Assembly (NCBI GenBank): GCA_023392995.1 | Contig: JAEWMZ010000480.1 | Coordinates: forward strand, 9,083-73,082 | Source of the DNA: Bacillota bacterium | Lineage (GTDB): Bacteria; Bacillota; Clostridia; Lachnospirales; Lachnospiraceae | Direction: 5' to 3' | Length of the DNA stretch: 64,000 nucleotides | In this document: one piece after another, positions 60,656-64,000 of the stretch | How the letters are laid out: each line of letters begins with the position of its first letter | Numbering within the stretch: the first letter of the stretch is position 1 | Program-made: the position numbers and the translations under genes | The notes under the pieces: model-generated | What the model was told of the DNA's origin: nothing | Seen by the model: only the letters and a program-made list of their open reading frames with translations | Databases searched by the model: none

Positions 60656-62329
60656 CTATAGAAGATGTACCTTCTTTAGGAGCTTAACAAAAGCCTCGCC
60701 CTTCGGTACCACAGATAACTCTTCTTCGTTTATCCCCTTCAGGAAGATCAACAGCAAAAAGTAAATAACCACTCCTAAAATAACGGATAGAACCAGAGAA
60801 ATCATCACATTATCTGTCAACGTATGTAGACCCCAATAGCTAAGACCAGCCAATACCCCCATAATACCGGCACTTACCGTTGGTATTACAAAGGTTCTTA
60901 CGACTTCCTGCTGGTAGTCCAGGTACTTTTCTACAGAAAGCCAATTGAGGATGCATACTACTAATGGAAAGGTTACATTTCCAATTACCAGTGCAAAAAC
61001 GCTCAAGCTTGTAAATTTCAGCAGACAGAACACAATTACAATATGAATCACTAAGGAGATCGCTGAGTTAATCAACGGAACATTCATTTTATTAATACCC
61101 TGCAATACAGCTGTTGATATGGTTGATAAGGCATAGAATACAATGGAGATGCAACCTAGCACCATAACATTGGCTGACAGTCTTGAGTTATCATGCCATA
61201 CAATTTCCATAATCGGTGCAGCCAGAACGCCCATACCAACCGCTGATGGAATGGCAATTAGCATATTAAACTTAATGGAGGCCTTAACCTTTGACCGCAC
61301 GCCATCGTAATCACCATTTGCATGATCAGCTGACAAGGAGGCAATACTTGCGGCTCCCATTGCAGTCGCTATCGCTATAGGAACATTCACCAGAGTCATA
61401 TAATTATTACTGTAGATTCCTGTTAAAATATTAATATTAGAAGTCGTATAGGCTATTCCTACCGTAGATTTCAATACCTCATTATCCGAAAATGTGATCA
61501 GCTTCTCCATCATCATATTGCCAAACATGGTGGTGTCAATGAGCCCACTGATCTGAAAAACCGTCTGACTCAATATGACAGGTGCCATTGTGATCAGCAG
61601 CAGTTTGAATACCAACTGATAGGATTCCCTGTTTTCAGACCGGTCCTTCCGATTTTGGCGGTTAATGGTTGGTTTGTACGTAACAAATACAAACAGTAGG
61701 AACACCAGACTGATAATTGCACCGGATAGAGTTCCCAGAGTGCTGCCTGCTGCTCCATAAGCAATGGCATTCGTTTTATCCTTATAATGCTCCATAAGAA
61801 AATAGGCTGCTACGATACTTACAACGGCATTTACTAGCTGTTCCAGCACCTGAGATACCGCTGTTGGTATCATCGTGTTCTTTCCTTGGAAATACCCGCG
61901 TAAAACACCCATAATTGCAAATACAAAGATTGTTGGTGCCAAGACACGCAGAGATAACGCCGAATCCGGATAACCCATGAGCTTAGCGATGGTCTCAGCT
62001 CCGAAAAAAATGATTAACATCGCTAACAGGCCTGTGGTAAATGCAATACACATGGCACATAGGAAGATACGGTAGGAGTTTCGATGCTCCTTTTTCGCTC
62101 TTCGAACCGCTACCAGCCTGGATACCGCCAGGGGAATGCTATAAGAGGATAAAAGCAGCGCTATACCATATACATAAAAAGCCGCCGAATATACCCCCAT
62201 GCCCTCCGTCCCAATGATGCGCTGCAACGGTATTTTATAGATTAATCCAATCACCCTTACCAGAAGTGACGCTATTGCAAGAATACTGCCCTGTATTAAA
62301 AAGTTATTTGCTCTTTTTCTGTCAGACAT
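60656..62329 (-). CDS. Polysaccharide/lipid II-type flippase (SpoVB/YtgP family)
   Basis: 557 residues with about 14 membrane segments; the first is FLIQGSILAIASLLVRVIGLIYKIPLQRIIGTEGMG, the usual MOP start. RLVAVRRAKKEHRNSYRIF and QGKNTMIPTAVSQVLEQLVNAVVSIV are typical of SpoVB/YtgP. It probably flips lipid-linked sugars for cell wall or spore cortex. Because several paralogues exist in Clostridia, I do not give a symbol. Confidence 0.87.
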   Translation of the reverse strand: MSDRKRANNFLIQGSILAIASLLVRVIGLIYKIPLQRIIGTEGMGVYSAAFYVYGIALLLSSYSIPLAVSRLVAVRRAKKEHRNSYRIFLCAMCIAFTTGLLAMLIIFFGAETIAKLMGYPDSALSLRVLAPTIFVFAIMGVLRGYFQGKNTMIPTAVSQVLEQLVNAVVSIVAAYFLMEHYKDKTNAIAYGAAGSTLGTLSGAIISLVFLLFVFVTYKPTINRQNRKDRSENRESYQLVFKLLLITMAPVILSQTVFQISGLIDTTMFGNMMMEKLITFSDNEVLKSTVGIAYTTSNINILTGIYSNNYMTLVNVPIAIATAMGAASIASLSADHANGDYDGVRSKVKASIKFNMLIAIPSAVGMGVLAAPIMEIVWHDNSRLSANVMVLGCISIVFYALSTISTAVLQGINKMNVPLINSAISLVIHIVIVFCLLKFTSLSVFALVIGNVTFPLVVCILNWLSVEKYLDYQQEVVRTFVIPTVSAGIMGVLAGLSYWGLHTLTDNVMISLVLSVILGVVIYFLLLIFLKGINEEELSVVPKGEAFVKLLKKVHLL

Positions 62330-62726
62330 ACCCGTCTCCTAACTTATCCTTCGCTTCGGGCTAATCTCATTCCTTATAAGCCGGGAGCAGTATTTATCCT
62401 AACGCACTGTTTTGGGGCTGCCGCAGAATGCAGCAATGGGGTTATAACTGCGCTCATGCACAATTTACGAACCTTTGACATGACTTGTGTGCTGAAAACG
62501 AACTTTTGATTCGATTTTCAACACACAATTTATATCGATGTCCGTCAACCTGTGAGTAAGGTAAGTCATATCCTCCGGGCTGTATTTTGCGACTGCCCCA
62601 ACCTGTGTAAGGTAAATTATACTCCCAGCATGAGGAATATTTATATTCCAAAGCTGTTACTTTTTTCTTTTGATTCATTAATTTAGTTAATTCAATTGTT
62701 TTATTCAATCGCTTTAATCAACTGCT
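62330..62726. other. Intergenic region with doubtful ORFs and short repeats
   Basis: AACCTGTG(AG)TAAGGTAA occurs at 62549 and 62600, and TTTATTCAAT at 62700 and 62730. An 84-residue minus-strand ORF (62454-62708) lies here but has no ribosome site. I see no supported gene. Confidence 0.4.
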
Positions 62727-63809
62727 TTATTCAATTGGTGCATCCTGCGTACGATCCTTCGGGAATAAGGTAATATACGTTTTACCGGGGTTAATGGTAA
62801 GTTCATTCCCCTTCTCATCATAATAACGCATCCAGCTATCCGCTTCTTTCTTTTTCCACGTAATTGGTACTGCTTTACCATTGGTGATATAATATCCGGT
62901 TCCGCTGGCATTGGCAATATCCATAGTCTGGTAACCCTTCTTATCGATATTCCATTCCTTTACGAATTGAATAATAATATTCTTAAAGGTAAGCTGCTTA
63001 CCGGTTAAGGTATCGATGTGCTCCTTATTAAATTGAAAACGGTAATACAGCTTATCCGTTGCATTATAAGTAAAATAGGGTGAGTTGTATCCTGAGAATT
63101 TCAAAGATACCTTATTTGCACTGACTCCGCCGGTTAAATCCGTGTCTTTCTCATAGAAGGTATAATGAGGCTGATACCCCTCCTTATAGTCGGTTCGAAA
63201 GCCCAGTTTCTTAATACCCGCCTGTATACCCTTCACGCTGGTAAAGGCATTGTTGGGAGCCTTTATGGATTTATCACGATAAAATACAAGGGAATCCATT
63301 ACAGTACCATCCATATGATCAATTCCAAGTTCCTTCATTTTGCTCGTAGCATATTTTGTCTTGCCATAATGAACATAGATCGCATCATATTCATCAAGAA
63401 TACTTACAAAATAATGTCTGGAACTGCGAACCGATCCAAAACGATCCCCGGTGAAGTTCTCACCGATTCCCAATAATCTTGTAATTCCGCCTTCCACAAT
63501 ACATTCATATACAATATCCGCTTGTCCGATTCCGCTTTGATTGGATACCGCTTTAAAATTATTAAACTGAATCGCCCAAGGACGTTTTGTGCCGATTTCA
63601 TTTGGCACCCATTGTCCTGATAAGTAACTTTTCATTTCCCCATCATGATTCTCAATCTGGGGCGTCGGCGTCTCTTCGGCAACCTCTGTCGGCATCGCTG
63701 TCGGTGTTGTACTCGGAGCATTTAATTCGCCGTCTCCTGATTTCTTTTTACAGCCAACAAAAACAAAAGCCGCTATCAATAGAACTAAAAAAATCGTATA
63801 TTTTTTCAT
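62727..63809 (-). CDS. DUF3048 lipoprotein (YerB-like)
   Basis: 360 residues with lipobox VFVGC at Cys20 and a Thr/Pro linker. The DUF3048 body is RPWAIQFNNFKAVSNQSGIGQADIVYECIVEGGITRLLGIGEN (in part), SVRSSRHYFVSILDEYDAIYVHYG, and FKNIIIQFVKEWNIDKKGYQ, ending with NELTINPGKTYITLFP. This is the YerB family, made of two similar halves. Its role is unknown; it is anchored outside the membrane. Confidence 0.92.
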   Translation of the reverse strand: MKKYTIFLVLLIAAFVFVGCKKKSGDGELNAPSTTPTAMPTEVAEETPTPQIENHDGEMKSYLSGQWVPNEIGTKRPWAIQFNNFKAVSNQSGIGQADIVYECIVEGGITRLLGIGENFTGDRFGSVRSSRHYFVSILDEYDAIYVHYGKTKYATSKMKELGIDHMDGTVMDSLVFYRDKSIKAPNNAFTSVKGIQAGIKKLGFRTDYKEGYQPHYTFYEKDTDLTGGVSANKVSLKFSGYNSPYFTYNATDKLYYRFQFNKEHIDTLTGKQLTFKNIIIQFVKEWNIDKKGYQTMDIANASGTGYYITNGKAVPITWKKKEADSWMRYYDEKGNELTINPGKTYITLFPKDRTQDAPIE

Positions 63810-63841
63810 ATCTCTTCCGGTCCCTTCCAGTAAATATTAGC

Positions 63842-64000
63842 TTATCGTACTATTTGAAGCTTGTCCAATACCTCTTTTTGCTTTTCTTCCATGATCTTTC
63901 GTTCCTCTTCTTCCATGTGATCATAGCCAAATAAATGAAACATACTGTGGGCAGTTAAAAAGGCTATTTCCCGTTCCAGGGAATGTCCGTATTCCTCCGC
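63842..64000 (-). CDS. ybeY: Endoribonuclease YbeY, C-terminal part (partial)
   Basis: The last 52 codons are present; the gene runs off the right edge. The translation reads EIAFLTAHSMFHLFGYDHME, corresponding to the H-G-x-L-H-L-x-G-Y-D-H zinc motif in which the G is here S, then a helix EEERKIMEEKQKEVLDKLQ. YbeY matures 16S rRNA 3' ends. The Gly to Ser change sits next to the first zinc His and should be checked. Confidence 0.85.
   Translation of the reverse strand, partial: AEEYGHSLEREIAFLTAHSMFHLFGYDHMEEEERKIMEEKQKEVLDKLQIVR

Noticed and set aside
62454..62708. 84-residue minus-strand ORF.
   Set aside because: No ribosome site, odd Cys/Tyr/Arg-rich composition and overlap with short direct repeats; more likely a chance ORF in a repeat.

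Overview
The window is AT-rich Clostridia DNA, most likely from a spore-forming member of the Lachnospiraceae. The evidence is a host gene order of NUDIX - spoIIM - xerD - nucleoside phosphorylase - dacF, rny, miaB, proABC genes, SpoVB/YtgP-type flippase, BofC-like protein and ybeY, plus strong AGGAGG ribosome sites. The species call is an inference.

Positions 1 to about 33.5 kb are a siphovirus-type prophage whose left end lies outside the window. Almost all of it is on the minus strand. Read right to left it runs: small tyrosine recombinase, HNH nuclease, small and large terminase, portal, ClpP-like protease, HK97-type capsid, head-tail connectors, major tail protein, tail chaperones with a -1 frameshift, tape measure, baseplate/tip proteins, a receptor-binding protein with an SGNH hydrolase, an accessory block (GNAT, RHH protein, AP2/HNH nuclease), a second tyrosine recombinase, holin and lysozyme. 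The immunity region follows, with two divergent repressor arrangements and an exonuclease-BRCT gene. The early region carries a tandem AbrB regulator, a tubulin-based partition cassette (tubR-tubZ with a phased repeat array), a replisome organiser, an orphan C5 DNA methyltransferase, and a late-gene regulator cut by the window edge.

The most striking system is the TubZ/TubR/tubC-like cassette at 4.76-6.17 kb. Such cassettes normally segregate low-copy plasmids and plasmid-like phages, yet here it sits in an integrated prophage. The prophage has two complete tyrosine recombinases, and its map is permuted. The lysis-integrase interval, the usual attP position, is internal, and the actual host junction lies beside the small recombinase next to the terminase module. 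That junction truncates dacF after its SxN motif. In related spore formers dacF stands just before the spoIIA (sigma F) operon, so the insertion may affect sporulation or be removed during it.

From 33.5 to 64 kb the chromosome is ordinary housekeeping DNA: nucleoside salvage, DAHP synthase (plus strand), a XerD-like recombinase with altered catalytic residues, spoIIM, NUDIX, proC, aspartate aminotransferase, RNase Y, miaB, an M14 peptidase, hflKC, proA, a lipoprotein, 5-formyl-THF cyclo-ligase, a DUF896 protein, proB, two flavoproteins, a BofC-like protein, a GNAT enzyme, a lipid flippase, a DUF3048 lipoprotein and the end of ybeY. The intergenic gaps hold dispersed repeats. One is a roughly 150-bp palindromic element in three copies with a 5S rRNA-like core. 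Another is a TTTCAC-bounded degenerate repeat in two clusters.
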